Assembly: GCA_002479655.1 (NCBI GenBank)
Contig: DLOQ01000095.1
Location: 1 to 7,184 of the forward strand
From: Lachnospiraceae bacterium UBA7480
GTDB lineage: Bacteria > Bacillota > Clostridia > Lachnospirales > Lachnospiraceae
Direction of reading: 5' to 3'
DNA length: 7,184 bases
Shown: positions 1 to 6,015 of the stretch, in pieces
Numbering within the stretch: position 1 is the stretch's first letter
Layout: every line of letters starts with the position of its first letter
Position numbers and translations under genes: made by a program
Notes under the pieces: generated by a model
The model's input: the letters and a program-made list of their open reading frames with translations, nothing else
What the model was told of the DNA's origin: nothing
Databases searched by the model: none

Positions 1-981
1 ATAATTGCCGCTACTGCTGCCGCCGTTGTAATCATCGGAGGCATCACTGCCGCGGTCATTGCCACAAACCACGAAAGCGCATCATCTTCCGGTGGGCGGA
101 CAAGACAGGAGGGGCAACAGGCTTCTTCCGGTTCAAAAACAGATCAAGAAAGTCAGCAGACCTACGATACAGATGAAATTGCATTCTGGTTCCATACGGC
201 GAACTGGGGAGAAGAAAAAGATCTGACCGGCATTACGCTCTTTAATGGCGAATGTACAGCTCCTATCCGTCTGGAAGACTTCGATGGAGACGAACATCTG
301 GCACCGTATAGCGGTGGCGTTGGTTATGATCACGATTTCTGTGCGTTTTCGTACAATCTTACAGAACTACTTGACTCTGATCAGCCAATAGATGATCATG
401 ATTTATCCTTTCATCTACAGAGTATTTATAATGTAGACACTCGAGGATATAGCGGTACTTGTAGCGAGGAAGACGAATCCACCATAAACATGATTTTCGT
501 ATGTGACTACTCGGGAGAAAAAGTATCTCTCAGACAAGCCTATGAAAACAACTGGTTTTACATTACCGTCGAACATGAATTCCTAGATGAATTTAATTTT
601 GACGACAGAATCACGTATGGTGAGTTTGATGCACAGGTCGAGATATTTGATGCAATGATCAGTAAGTACGGTAGGCCTTCTTATGTTATTGCATATGAGC
701 CCAGTTATTTGGACGAATCTAAAGATTCATTCCTTGAGACGTTTGAAAAAAATGACGGCACAATAAACTACCATCTAGTGTGGGAAAAGGAAGATTTCGT
801 ATTAATCCTGTCTCTTTGTGAATCTATTGAGAGCGATGAGGAAAGTCATCGCATGACTTTGGGTAGGGGTGAAAACGATCGTCCATTTGTATATATGTCC
901 GCAGAGCTATGGCCACAGTATAAAGAGAGTGAATACATTAAAGAATGGTTTACAATTTATGACCTAGACGATCTGAGATAA
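1..981 (+). CDS. Membrane-anchored extracytoplasmic protein, function unknown (5' end missing)
   Basis: The reading frame is open from base 1 and ends at a TAA at 979-981, giving 326 visible residues, so the gene begins upstream of the window. Visible residues 1-21 are a run of Ile, Ala, Val and Gly, typical of a membrane segment. Residues 22-57 are a Ser/Gly/Gln-rich polar linker, and 58-326 form a strongly acidic domain rich in aromatics that should lie outside the membrane. The domain contains an ISKYGRPS stretch (residues 218-225) reminiscent of the YG(x)P turn in SmpA/OmlA-like folds, but I do not recognise a family. In Clostridia this layout often has a short cytoplasmic part, sometimes a zinc ribbon, before the membrane helix; that part would be off the window. 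The first ~150 bp look GC-richer than the rest by eye. An internal ATG at 490 is in the same frame and is not a separate start. Confidence 0.8.
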   Translation: MIAATAAAVVIIGGITAAVIATNHESASSSGGRTRQEGQQASSGSKTDQESQQTYDTDEIAFWFHTANWGEEKDLTGITLFNGECTAPIRLEDFDGDEHLAPYSGGVGYDHDFCAFSYNLTELLDSDQPIDDHDLSFHLQSIYNVDTRGYSGTCSEEDESTINMIFVCDYSGEKVSLRQAYENNWFYITVEHEFLDEFNFDDRITYGEFDAQVEIFDAMISKYGRPSYVIAYEPSYLDESKDSFLETFEKNDGTINYHLVWEKEDFVLILSLCESIESDEESHRMTLGRGENDRPFVYMSAELWPQYKESEYIKEWFTIYDLDDLR

Positions 982-1000
982 ACGTATTTTGTGCGATCAC

Positions 1001-1066
1001 AAATAACCCCTTTTGTTAAAGGAAACGCTGATCAAATCAGCGTTTCCTTATCAAAAGGGGTTATTT
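1001..1066. terminator. Long two-part hairpin between convergent genes, probable bidirectional terminator
   Basis: Bases 1001-1015 pair perfectly with 1052-1066 (outer 15 bp, AAATAACCCCTTTTG type). Bases 1019-1032 pair perfectly with 1036-1049 (inner 14 bp, GC-rich core GGAAACGCTGAT). Only a small 3/2-base internal loop separates the two stems, and the tip is a CAA triloop. The hairpin sits in the 95-bp gap between the stop codons of two convergent genes, where a bidirectional Rho-independent terminator is expected. The outer stem has T-rich 3' ends (TTATTT) on both strands, but there is no long uninterrupted T tract. It could alternatively be a copy of a small palindromic repeat element that also works as a terminator. 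Confidence 0.75.
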
Positions 1067-1076
1067 CAGTTGAAGT

Positions 1077-1496
1077 TTACCGGAAGATCACCGTCGCATC
1101 CGTTTTCTCTGTCTTAATGACGATATAGGGATAGGACGCCCCCGGCATAATATTCTCCGAAGCAGAGGGACCGATCAGCTCCGTATCAAATACCAGCGCA
1201 TTTTCCGTCATATAACAATCCTTTACCGCAATGCTGTATCCTCCGCTCTCCTGCTTCCCGTAACCCGCGGCTATGTATAGATACTGATCCGTCGTGTATG
1301 TCAGTTTAAACGGATCCGCCTGTTTTCCGGTAATAAATTCAAGAAATTCCGGCGGTATCTCGTCCTCCGCCAGTACGGTAAACTCAACATCACGAAGCTT
1401 CTTATCGCTTCCTTCCCTGATCGTGCATCCCATCAGAAACATTCCCATCATGACTGCGCATACAAGCAGTATTCCAAATCTTTTCCAGTTTTTCAT
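1077..1496 (-). CDS. PrcB-domain lipoprotein
   Basis: The protein has 139 residues. It begins with a lipoprotein signal: basic MKNWKR, a hydrophobic stretch at 8-20, and a lipobox L-M-G-C ending at Cys24, so the mature protein should be lipid-anchored on the outer face of the membrane. Residues about 37-131 match the C-terminal domain of PrcB, named after the accessory subunit of a Treponema denticola surface protease complex. Visible hallmarks are the strand YLYIAAG (72-78), GGYSI (85-89) and the late YPYIVIK (122-128). Many Firmicutes carry the domain in small lipoproteins of unknown role, and no protease partner is visible here. I chose the ATG at 1494-1496 over one 24 bp upstream because a GGAG at 1504-1507 lies seven bases before it and the longer form only adds hydrophilic residues before the signal peptide. 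The family call is firm; the function is not known. Confidence 0.85.
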   Translation of the reverse strand: MKNWKRFGILLVCAVMMGMFLMGCTIREGSDKKLRDVEFTVLAEDEIPPEFLEFITGKQADPFKLTYTTDQYLYIAAGYGKQESGGYSIAVKDCYMTENALVFDTELIGPSASENIMPGASYPYIVIKTEKTDATVIFR

Positions 1497-1503
1497 TCTA
1501 TTT

Positions 1504-1507
1504 CTCC
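1504..1507 (-). promoter_or_regulatory. Ribosome binding site that sets the lipoprotein start
   Basis: GGAG on the minus strand lies seven bases upstream of the ATG at 1494-1496. The earlier in-frame ATG at 1518-1520 has no comparable site, so the shorter signal-peptide form is preferred. I found no convincing -35/-10 pair for this gene in the AT-rich stretch 1520-1600. Confidence 0.7.
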
Positions 1508-1604
1508 ATTCTATATGCAATATCGTTTTATTTATTAAAATATGAGTGAAAGTGCCGTATTATTCATAAATTATTTCTAAGAAAGCGCGATTTGCAAAGG
1601 AATA

Positions 1605-1646
1605 TGATAGAATACTTTCCAAATCAGCAAAATTTTGGTATTCTAT
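1605..1646 (+). promoter_or_regulatory. Extended -10 promoter overlapped by a 9-bp inverted repeat, likely methyltransferase operator
   Basis: TG-A-TAGAAT at 1605-1613 reads as an extended -10 element (TAGAAT is 5/6 to consensus). There is no recognisable -35, which extended -10 promoters can do without. A perfect inverted repeat, ATAGAATAC at 1607-1615 and GTATTCTAT at 1638-1646, starts on the -10 and ends five bases before the start codon at 1652. A second short pair, CCAAA (1619-1623) and TTTGG (1634-1638), is nested inside it. The placement suits a repressor operator, and the downstream enzyme has its own HTH domain. In RNA the same sequence could fold into a hairpin next to the start codon. 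No Shine-Dalgarno sequence is visible there. Confidence 0.55.
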
Positions 1647-1651
1647 AAACT

Positions 1652-3721
1652 ATGGAATGGATGACATTAAAACAGGCATGTGAATATCTTTCAATTTCTG
1701 AAGCCACCGGACGCAACTGGATCAGGCAGGGAAGACTGACGCCTGATCATTTTGTTGCAAAAAAAGGGAACTATTTCACTCCGGATTCCATAAAAGAACT
1801 TAAAGAGAATCTGCAGCAGACCGGAAAATTGACAAAGCGCCGCAACAAAACGGCGATCCGATTACCCCGTGCTTATAAGGATTATCTTGACTGCGGCGAA
1901 GCTTCCATGAAGCAGCTTAATCATGTCATTGCTTACTGTCAGAAAACAGATGCGCCTTTGATCACAACTATTGCGCATTATGCAGAAGGATTTTTTCGAT
2001 CCGCCGATACCTTGCAAAAATACGCCCCACTGGTGAATGATCTGCGCGCCCTTGCGCCAGGTCACGAAGAACGATCCGATTATCCCGCGCTGTCATTCCT
2101 GCCGTATGAGGATCTTTTAGGATATCTCTATATATCCCTGACACAGCTTGACAGGCGCAAAAGATCCGGCATCTATTATACGCCGTCTCCGCTGGTAAAA
2201 AGGCTGATCGACCGTACTGCGCCGTTTACAGAAGATATCAATACCTTCTTTGATCCGGCGTGCGGAACCGGCAATTTTCTCTTGCAGATCCTTTCTTATA
2301 CAAGAAATGCAGAAAATAAAGAAAAACCCGTCAAAATACAGCTCATCGGTCAGGATACCGATCCTGCCGCCATTGCCATTGCACGGATCAACATTGCCTT
2401 AAACGCTCCGGATACGGATATTGACACATTGCGTAAAAACATCCGCGTTGCCGATTCCCTGCGTCATTTTCCGTCATGTAGAAACACATTGATCTTCGGC
2501 AACCCTCCATGGGGAGCGAGCCTCCCCTCCCGGAAACATGCCAGCACAAAGGATTCTGCCGCACTGTTTGTACAAAACTCCATCCGTCACCAGTCAGATA
2601 ACGGCATCATCTCCTTTTTGCTGCCCGCCTCTCTTTTAACATCGGGACGGCATCGTGAAATGCGGAAAATCTTATTGGAAAACACACGGATCATTTCGAT
2701 TGAATATCTGATGCAGTCCTTTACCTTAGTTGACTGTCCCTCTGTCATCCTGACATTACAAAAGGATCGTAGGCAGCCCGGTATCCGCTGCTGCGACGTA
2801 TATAAAAAGACAGAACATTACACCATCGAAAACCGCAGCGTTCCTGAACGGTCTTTTAAAAGCGCTCCTTCCGCGGACTATTTTCCGATGCTGCATGCAG
2901 ACGACGCTTCCTATGCCCTGTTTTGTAAGCTGGATTCATTGGAGCACGCCGTAAGATTAAAAGGAGCTGCCGACTTTGCCCTCGGCATCGTAACCGGCGA
3001 CAATGACAGATTCCTGATTTCCTCAGAGGAAGAAAAACACGATCCTATATCCGTTCCTATTATGAATGTGGAAGGAACGTCCGGCACGAATCCTGCGGAC
3101 ATTGCCGCCGAACCGATCATCCGCGGTTTTAACCTCAGCAAATACCGCCTGCATGGACCATTTGACCGGATCCGATATACCCCGGAAGTATTTCAACAGT
3201 GCGCCAAAGAAGAGCTTTACCACGCCAAAGAAAAGCTGTTATACCGCTTTATCGGAAAAACTCCCGTCTTTTCCTATGACGATCACGGTTATCTTACGTT
3301 AAACAGCTGCAACATATTGATCCCGCATATAGACGGACTGCATATCAAATATATCCTTGCCGTACTGAACAGCAGCATTGCGGCATTTTACTGGAGAGTC
3401 GGATTTGACTCCGTAAAACTGTTAAAATCCCATATCGAAGCGCTGCCCATCCCCATAGCTTCTGCCGCACAACAGCAGCGCATTATCTCGCTTGTGGATA
3501 AAATTCTGACAGAAGAAGAAAATTATGATATAATAACCACAGGAGAAAAATTTGACAACCTCAAACATGAAGCGCAAAAACACGAGCTTTCGAGTTTAGA
3601 TAATATTATGAACAGCATAGAAAATGAACTCTCCCTGCTATATGGCTTGACAGAGGACGAATGTTCTCTGATACAAAAACGAGTATTAAACGAAAAAACG
3701 GAACATTATATAAATACATAG
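1652..3721 (+). CDS. N6-adenine DNA methyltransferase with N-terminal helix-turn-helix and TaqI-like recognition domain
   Basis: The protein has 689 residues. Residues 1-55 form a MerR/excisionase-like helix-turn-helix (TLKQACEYLSIS...WIRQGRL). A helical region follows to about 165, then the methyltransferase core: motif X GIYYTP (173-178), SAM-binding motif I DPACGTGNF (201-209) and catalytic motif IV NPPW (284-287), which marks amino-methylation of adenine. From about 430 comes a TaqI-C-like target-recognition region with GIVTGDN (445-451), N551 in NSCNILIP, VLNSSIAAFYW (571-581) and LPIP (598-601). The tail at 615-689 is probably coiled-coil. The core resembles type IIG/Eco57I-class enzymes, but I see no PD-(D/E)xK nuclease motif in it and no restriction gene nearby, so it is probably an orphan or regulatory methyltransferase. 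The target site cannot be read from the sequence. An in-frame stop at 1646-1648 limits the start; ATG 1661 is an alternative. Neither start has a clear ribosome binding site. Confidence 0.9.
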   Translation: MEWMTLKQACEYLSISEATGRNWIRQGRLTPDHFVAKKGNYFTPDSIKELKENLQQTGKLTKRRNKTAIRLPRAYKDYLDCGEASMKQLNHVIAYCQKTDAPLITTIAHYAEGFFRSADTLQKYAPLVNDLRALAPGHEERSDYPALSFLPYEDLLGYLYISLTQLDRRKRSGIYYTPSPLVKRLIDRTAPFTEDINTFFDPACGTGNFLLQILSYTRNAENKEKPVKIQLIGQDTDPAAIAIARINIALNAPDTDIDTLRKNIRVADSLRHFPSCRNTLIFGNPPWGASLPSRKHASTKDSAALFVQNSIRHQSDNGIISFLLPASLLTSGRHREMRKILLENTRIISIEYLMQSFTLVDCPSVILTLQKDRRQPGIRCCDVYKKTEHYTIENRSVPERSFKSAPSADYFPMLHADDASYALFCKLDSLEHAVRLKGAADFALGIVTGDNDRFLISSEEEKHDPISVPIMNVEGTSGTNPADIAAEPIIRGFNLSKYRLHGPFDRIRYTPEVFQQCAKEELYHAKEKLLYRFIGKTPVFSYDDHGYLTLNSCNILIPHIDGLHIKYILAVLNSSIAAFYWRVGFDSVKLLKSHIEALPIPIASAAQQQRIISLVDKILTEEENYDIITTGEKFDNLKHEAQKHELSSLDNIMNSIENELSLLYGLTEDECSLIQKRVLNEKTEHYINT

Positions 3722-3745
3722 GATAGAAAGGAAACCATAAAAAGC

Positions 3746-4480
3746 ATGATTAGAATATTTTTGGCAGTATTATTTCTGCTCATCTTCCTGATTATCTCGA
3801 TCCTCATTCAGTTGATTGAAGAGATCGTCGGACTGTTCAGTAAAAAAGCAAAAGCAGTCAGCTCTCTTGCCATTGTAAACTGGGCTTTTCGGGTGATCAC
3901 CTTTATAGCAGGCACGAAGCTGACGGTGATCGGCGAAGAAAATGTTCCCAAGGAGGAGCCTGTTCTTTACGTCCTGAACCACCGCGGATATTTCGACATC
4001 CTGCTCACCTACACCCGCGTGCCGAGACCGACAGGCTATGTTGCAAAAAAAGAAATGCTGAAATATCTTACTCTGACCAAATGGATGAAAAATCTGTATT
4101 GTGAATTTATGGATCGTTCCGATCTGAGAAAAGGAATGGAATCCATCAACAATTGCGCTGAAAAGATCAAAAAAGGAATCTCCATTGCAATCTTTCCGGA
4201 AGGCACCAGAAATAAATCCGACGAGCCGCTTTTGGAATTTCATAAGGGAAGCTTTAAGATTGCGGAAAAAACAGGCTGCAAGATCGTTCCCGTCGTTTTA
4301 AATAATACATCGGCGATCTTTGAGGATCAGTTTCCACGGCTTAAGAAACAGCATGTCGTTTTGGAATATCTTCCTGCCGTTGATGTTGCAGCCATGGACC
4401 GCGAAGAAAAAAAGCAGCTTTGCGATATGGTCAGGGCGCAGATGGAGGAAGCTTATTTAAGAAACCAAAAATTAGTTTGA
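3746..4480 (+). CDS. plsC: 1-acyl-sn-glycerol-3-phosphate acyltransferase (PlsC family)
   Basis: The protein has 244 residues. Residues 1-30 are a strongly hydrophobic membrane anchor. The catalytic domain shows motif I NHRGYFD with the H(x4)D pair His79/Asp84, a motif II region around MDRSDLRKG (Arg at about 128), motif III FPEGTR (150-155) binding the phosphate of the acceptor, and motif IV IVPVVLN further on. Enzymes of this family move an acyl chain to the sn-2 position of lysophosphatidic acid to make phosphatidic acid, the precursor of membrane phospholipids, at the cytoplasmic face. The exact acceptor cannot be fixed from sequence, since relatives acylate other lysolipids. The gene starts 24 bp after the methyltransferase stop. 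An AAGGA at 3728-3732 lies 13 bases before the ATG, which is rather long. The two genes are probably co-transcribed without an obvious functional link. Confidence 0.9.
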   Translation: MIRIFLAVLFLLIFLIISILIQLIEEIVGLFSKKAKAVSSLAIVNWAFRVITFIAGTKLTVIGEENVPKEEPVLYVLNHRGYFDILLTYTRVPRPTGYVAKKEMLKYLTLTKWMKNLYCEFMDRSDLRKGMESINNCAEKIKKGISIAIFPEGTRNKSDEPLLEFHKGSFKIAEKTGCKIVPVVLNNTSAIFEDQFPRLKKQHVVLEYLPAVDVAAMDREEKKQLCDMVRAQMEEAYLRNQKLV

Positions 4481-4489
4481 TTTCAAAAT

Positions 4490-5029
4490 TTATTTTGATA
4501 TTACCGGCAGAAGCCGTTTTCCCAGCAGTATTGCCAATGTCATCTTGATCAGGTCTCCCGGCAATGGCAGAAGGATAAACGGCACCAGCAGCGATTTCAT
4601 TGCCACAGGATTACCCAGATAATATTTTGCAATCACCCAGTAATAAATGATCCCAAAAACATACCAGACAACAACTCCCACGAGATCACCCGCCAGCAGT
4701 CTTTTCCAGGAAGGCTGCTGCTTTTTATGTACGATCAATCCAATAAAGAACGCGGCAACGATAAAGCCGATCAGATAGCCAAACGTAGGCTGGAATACAT
4801 AAGTAAAACCGCCCCCTCCGGTAAATACCGGCACACCGCATAGTCCGATCAGGACATAGACCAGCGCGCTTCCCGCGGCATATTTTGCCTTCAACAGATT
4901 TCCTGCCATCATGACAAAAAATGTCTGAAGAGTAAATGGAATCAGCGGCATCGGCACCTTAATAAACGCGCCGACAGCAATCAGCGCGGCAAATAATGAC
5001 ATGAAAACAAGATTTTTTGTATTTTTCAT
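4490..5029 (-). CDS. bioY: BioY, substrate-binding S component of biotin ECF transporter
   Basis: The protein has 179 residues, a normal BioY length, with about six hydrophobic segments and little else. Family hallmarks are visible: the N-terminal IKVPMPLIPFTLQTFFVMMAG region (about 23-43), GLCGVPVFTGGGG (62-74), PTFGYLIGF (81-89) and the late PLPGDLIK (156-163). BioY binds biotin in the membrane with high affinity and imports it with the shared EcfA/EcfA'/EcfT energising module. No ecf genes are in the window, so a module encoded elsewhere is likely to be used. The gene is monocistronic here, with its own promoter, a strong AGGGG ribosome binding site (5037-5041) seven bases before ATG, and a BirA-like operator, consistent with repression when biotin is sufficient. 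Its stop codon lies only nine bases from that of the convergent plsC. Confidence 0.93.
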   Translation of the reverse strand: MKNTKNLVFMSLFAALIAVGAFIKVPMPLIPFTLQTFFVMMAGNLLKAKYAAGSALVYVLIGLCGVPVFTGGGGFTYVFQPTFGYLIGFIVAAFFIGLIVHKKQQPSWKRLLAGDLVGVVVWYVFGIIYYWVIAKYYLGNPVAMKSLLVPFILLPLPGDLIKMTLAILLGKRLLPVISK

Positions 5030-5059
5030 TGTAAATCCCCTTTTGTATGTGGTTTACAA
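5029..5059 (-). promoter_or_regulatory. BirA-like biotin repressor operator at the bioY start
   Basis: An imperfect dyad pairs GGTTTACAA (5051-5059) with TTGTAAATC (5029-5037). The half-sites are thus TTGTAAACC and GATTTACAA on the coding strand, 13 bases apart. E. coli-type BirA operators have TTGTAAACC and GGTTTACAA half-sites about 14-16 bases apart, so the match in the half-sites is very close and the spacing slightly short. The site runs from the edge of the -10 box across the expected transcription start and ribosome binding site to the start codon. A BirA-biotinyl-AMP dimer bound here would block initiation. BirA itself is not in the window. Confidence 0.7.
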
Positions 5060-5061
5060 TT

Positions 5062-5090
5062 ATACTAGCATCGCAAAAAGAAATTGTCAA
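5062..5090 (-). promoter_or_regulatory. bioY sigma-A-type promoter
   Basis: On the minus strand a perfect TTGACA -35 (5085-5090) is followed after 17 bases by TAGTAT (5062-5067), preceded by TG-C, which makes an extended -10. An overlapping TATAAT (5059-5064) would give a 20-base spacer. Transcription should start near 5055, leaving a leader of about 26 bases. The -35 box lies inside the arm of the adjacent palindrome. Confidence 0.75.
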
Positions 5091-5116
5091 TGCAATTTAT
5101 TTTTGCATTGACAATT
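5075..5116 (-). terminator. Palindrome and T-tract ending the toxin-antitoxin operon, overlapping the bioY -35
   Basis: A perfect 14-bp inverted repeat, AATTGTCAATGCAA (5082-5095) and TTGCATTGACAATT (5103-5116), encloses a 7-base TTTATTT centre. Read on the minus strand, the stem runs straight into TCTTTTT (5081-5075), the form of a Rho-independent terminator for transcripts coming from the zinc-finger gene. The stem is AT-rich (4 G/C in 14), so termination may be partial. The descending arm contains the bioY TTGACA and the T-tract forms its spacer, so the same bases appear to serve two units. It might equally be a repressor operator over the -35. Confidence 0.6.
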
Positions 5117-5145
5117 CAGCAATTTTCTGATCGTATGAAAGGGCA

Positions 5146-5373
5146 CTATGCCGCCTTTCCATAATCAATGATGGCAATTTCCTGCATCATTTTCTTAGCT
5201 TGTTCGACAATCTCCTCTAATCGCTTGATTACATCCGCCGTATAGATAGTCTCATTACATTCCGTGCATTTGTAACAGGGAACATTTCTTACGATTACAA
5301 GGCAATTTCCCAAGTCTGTAACATCTGTTGTATACCCTTCATCAGCATTTGCGCCACATTCCATACACACCAT
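5146..5373 (-). CDS. YgiT-type (MqsA N-terminal-like) zinc-finger protein
   Basis: The protein has 75 residues. Two zinc-binding pairs are visible, Cys3-x2-Cys6 (CMECG) and Cys36-x2-Cys39 (CTEC), with an extra Cys33. These match the YgiT-type zinc finger found at the N terminus of the antitoxin MqsA. A short amphipathic helix (about 47-66) and the tail AIIDYGKAA follow. The helix-turn-helix half of full-length MqsA (about 131 residues) is absent. In this family the domain usually accompanies an MqsR- or DUF4258-type toxin; here it is the third gene of a Phd-ParE cassette, 31 bp after the toxin stop, with an AAGGAG ten bases before its ATG. It may be a second antitoxin-like partner, or it may be left over from another module. 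The fold call is good; the role is inferred. Confidence 0.82.
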   Translation of the reverse strand: MVCMECGANADEGYTTDVTDLGNCLVIVRNVPCYKCTECNETIYTADVIKRLEEIVEQAKKMMQEIAIIDYGKAA

Positions 5374-5404
5374 ATCATCAACGCTCCTTCATCTTCATAA
5401 TCCC

Positions 5405-5752
5405 CTAATCATCCCAGTAGTCTTCTCCTTCTTCAGATATACTGCTAATTCCGAATAATATTTGTAAAAAATCCTGCTTTTCATTCAAAATACGTATAAC
5501 CCTTACGGTTTCTCCCTCAACCCTGTAAAAAACATAATTAGGCTTTACAACCAGATAATGGTAATCCGTTGGATATTCTATCAAATCCTCTAAGCGAGGT
5601 CCTTCTCCCGGATACAGTTCTAACTGCTTGGCAGTTGATGTAATCTCCTTGACACAAACCTTTGCCTTGCCTTCTCCAAACTGCTTGGCAACATAAACTT
5701 TTATCCCCTGTAGATCATCTAACGCTTTTGGTGCATAAATCAGCTTCGGCAT
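5405..5752 (-). CDS. RelE/ParE-superfamily toxin
   Basis: The protein has 115 residues. The N-terminal part, IYAPKALDDLQGIKVYVAKQFG (5-26), matches the conserved A..DL..I..Y start of ParE/RelE toxins. The G-x-P-R-L-E-D-L segment (51-57), the YLVVKPNYVFYRV strands (66-78) and VRVIRILNEKQDF (83-95) follow in family order. RelE members cleave ribosome-associated mRNA and ParE members poison gyrase; the sequence does not settle which applies, though it looks closer to ParE. The start lies one base after the antitoxin stop, so the two are translationally coupled; there is no strong ribosome binding site. The last 13 residues (103-115) are an unusually acidic tail ending EEGEDYWDD, beyond the normal family end. 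Confidence 0.88.
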   Translation of the reverse strand: MPKLIYAPKALDDLQGIKVYVAKQFGEGKAKVCVKEITSTAKQLELYPGEGPRLEDLIEYPTDYHYLVVKPNYVFYRVEGETVRVIRILNEKQDFLQILFGISSISEEGEDYWDD

Positions 5753-5753
5753 A

Positions 5754-5999
5754 TCACAATCCCAACGCAGCCTCTACCTCGTCCGCTGTTAACCAACCCT
5801 TTTCTCTAGCAGACTGCTCTCCTTCTTCCAGTTTTGTCAAAAGCTGAATTGTCGCTTTTAATCGATCTAACTCATCAACATCCACAATAGCGTATACTCC
5901 CCGACCATTCTGAGTCAGATATACCGGTTGATTTATTTTTACTTCTTTTAATACTTCTGCATAATTTCTTAAATCAGATATTGGCTTAATATTCGGCAT
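5754..5999 (-). CDS. Phd/YefM-family antitoxin
   Basis: The protein has 81 residues. The N-terminal half fits the Phd/YefM DNA-binding fold: IKPISDLRNYAEVLKEV (4-20), then the conserved QPVYLTQNGRGVYAIVDVDEL (24-44), which corresponds to the P-v-x-l-T-x-N-G-r stretch of the family. The C-terminal half (about 45-81) is the toxin-wrapping region, helical and acidic, ending TADEVEAALGL. Antitoxins of this type neutralise the toxin directly and, with it, repress their own promoter. I chose the ATG at 5997-5999 because AAAGGAG lies nine bases before it; two upstream ATGs at 6003-6008 are too close to that site, and the longer frame reading to 6068 would pass through the promoter. The gene abuts the toxin gene with a one-base gap. 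Confidence 0.9.
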   Translation of the reverse strand: MPNIKPISDLRNYAEVLKEVKINQPVYLTQNGRGVYAIVDVDELDRLKATIQLLTKLEEGEQSAREKGWLTADEVEAALGL

Positions 6000-6008
6000 A
6001 GTCATCAT

Positions 6009-6015
6009 CTCCTTT
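6009..6015 (-). promoter_or_regulatory. Ribosome binding site that sets the antitoxin start
   Basis: AAAGGAG on the minus strand is nine bases from the ATG at 5997-5999 and only 0-3 bases from the two alternative ATGs, so translation should start at MPNIKP. The expected transcript start (near 6015) falls at this site, so the leader is very short. Confidence 0.7.

Noticed and set aside
490..981. A separate 163-residue gene starting at ATG 490
   Set aside because: The same frame is open without a stop from base 1, carries a membrane segment and linker, and the ATG has no ribosome binding site. It is an internal methionine of the truncated gene.
1294..1545. 83-residue plus-strand frame opposite the PrcB lipoprotein gene
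   Set aside because: The minus-strand gene has a good ribosome binding site, lipobox and recognised domain, while the plus frame is low-complexity Ser-rich and unlike any protein.
1652..2170. Type IIG fusion: a restriction nuclease domain ahead of the methyltransferase
   Set aside because: The N-terminal 170 residues are an HTH and a helical region. I see no PD-(D/E)xK or HNH motif.
3770..4243. 157-residue open frame antisense to plsC
   Set aside because: It overlaps a gene with intact catalytic motifs. The translation is rich in Phe, His and Cys without family resemblance, as expected of a shadow frame.
4483..4498. TCAAAAT-TT-ATTTTGA repeat as a terminator between plsC and bioY
   Set aside because: The stem is seven pairs with a single G/C pair and overlaps the bioY stop codon, so it is too weak to call.
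5105..5140. A plus-strand promoter from the mirrored TTGACA in the palindrome
   Set aside because: The second TTGACA is a by-product of the symmetry. The hexamer 17 bases on (TCGTAT) is poor and no plus-strand gene follows.
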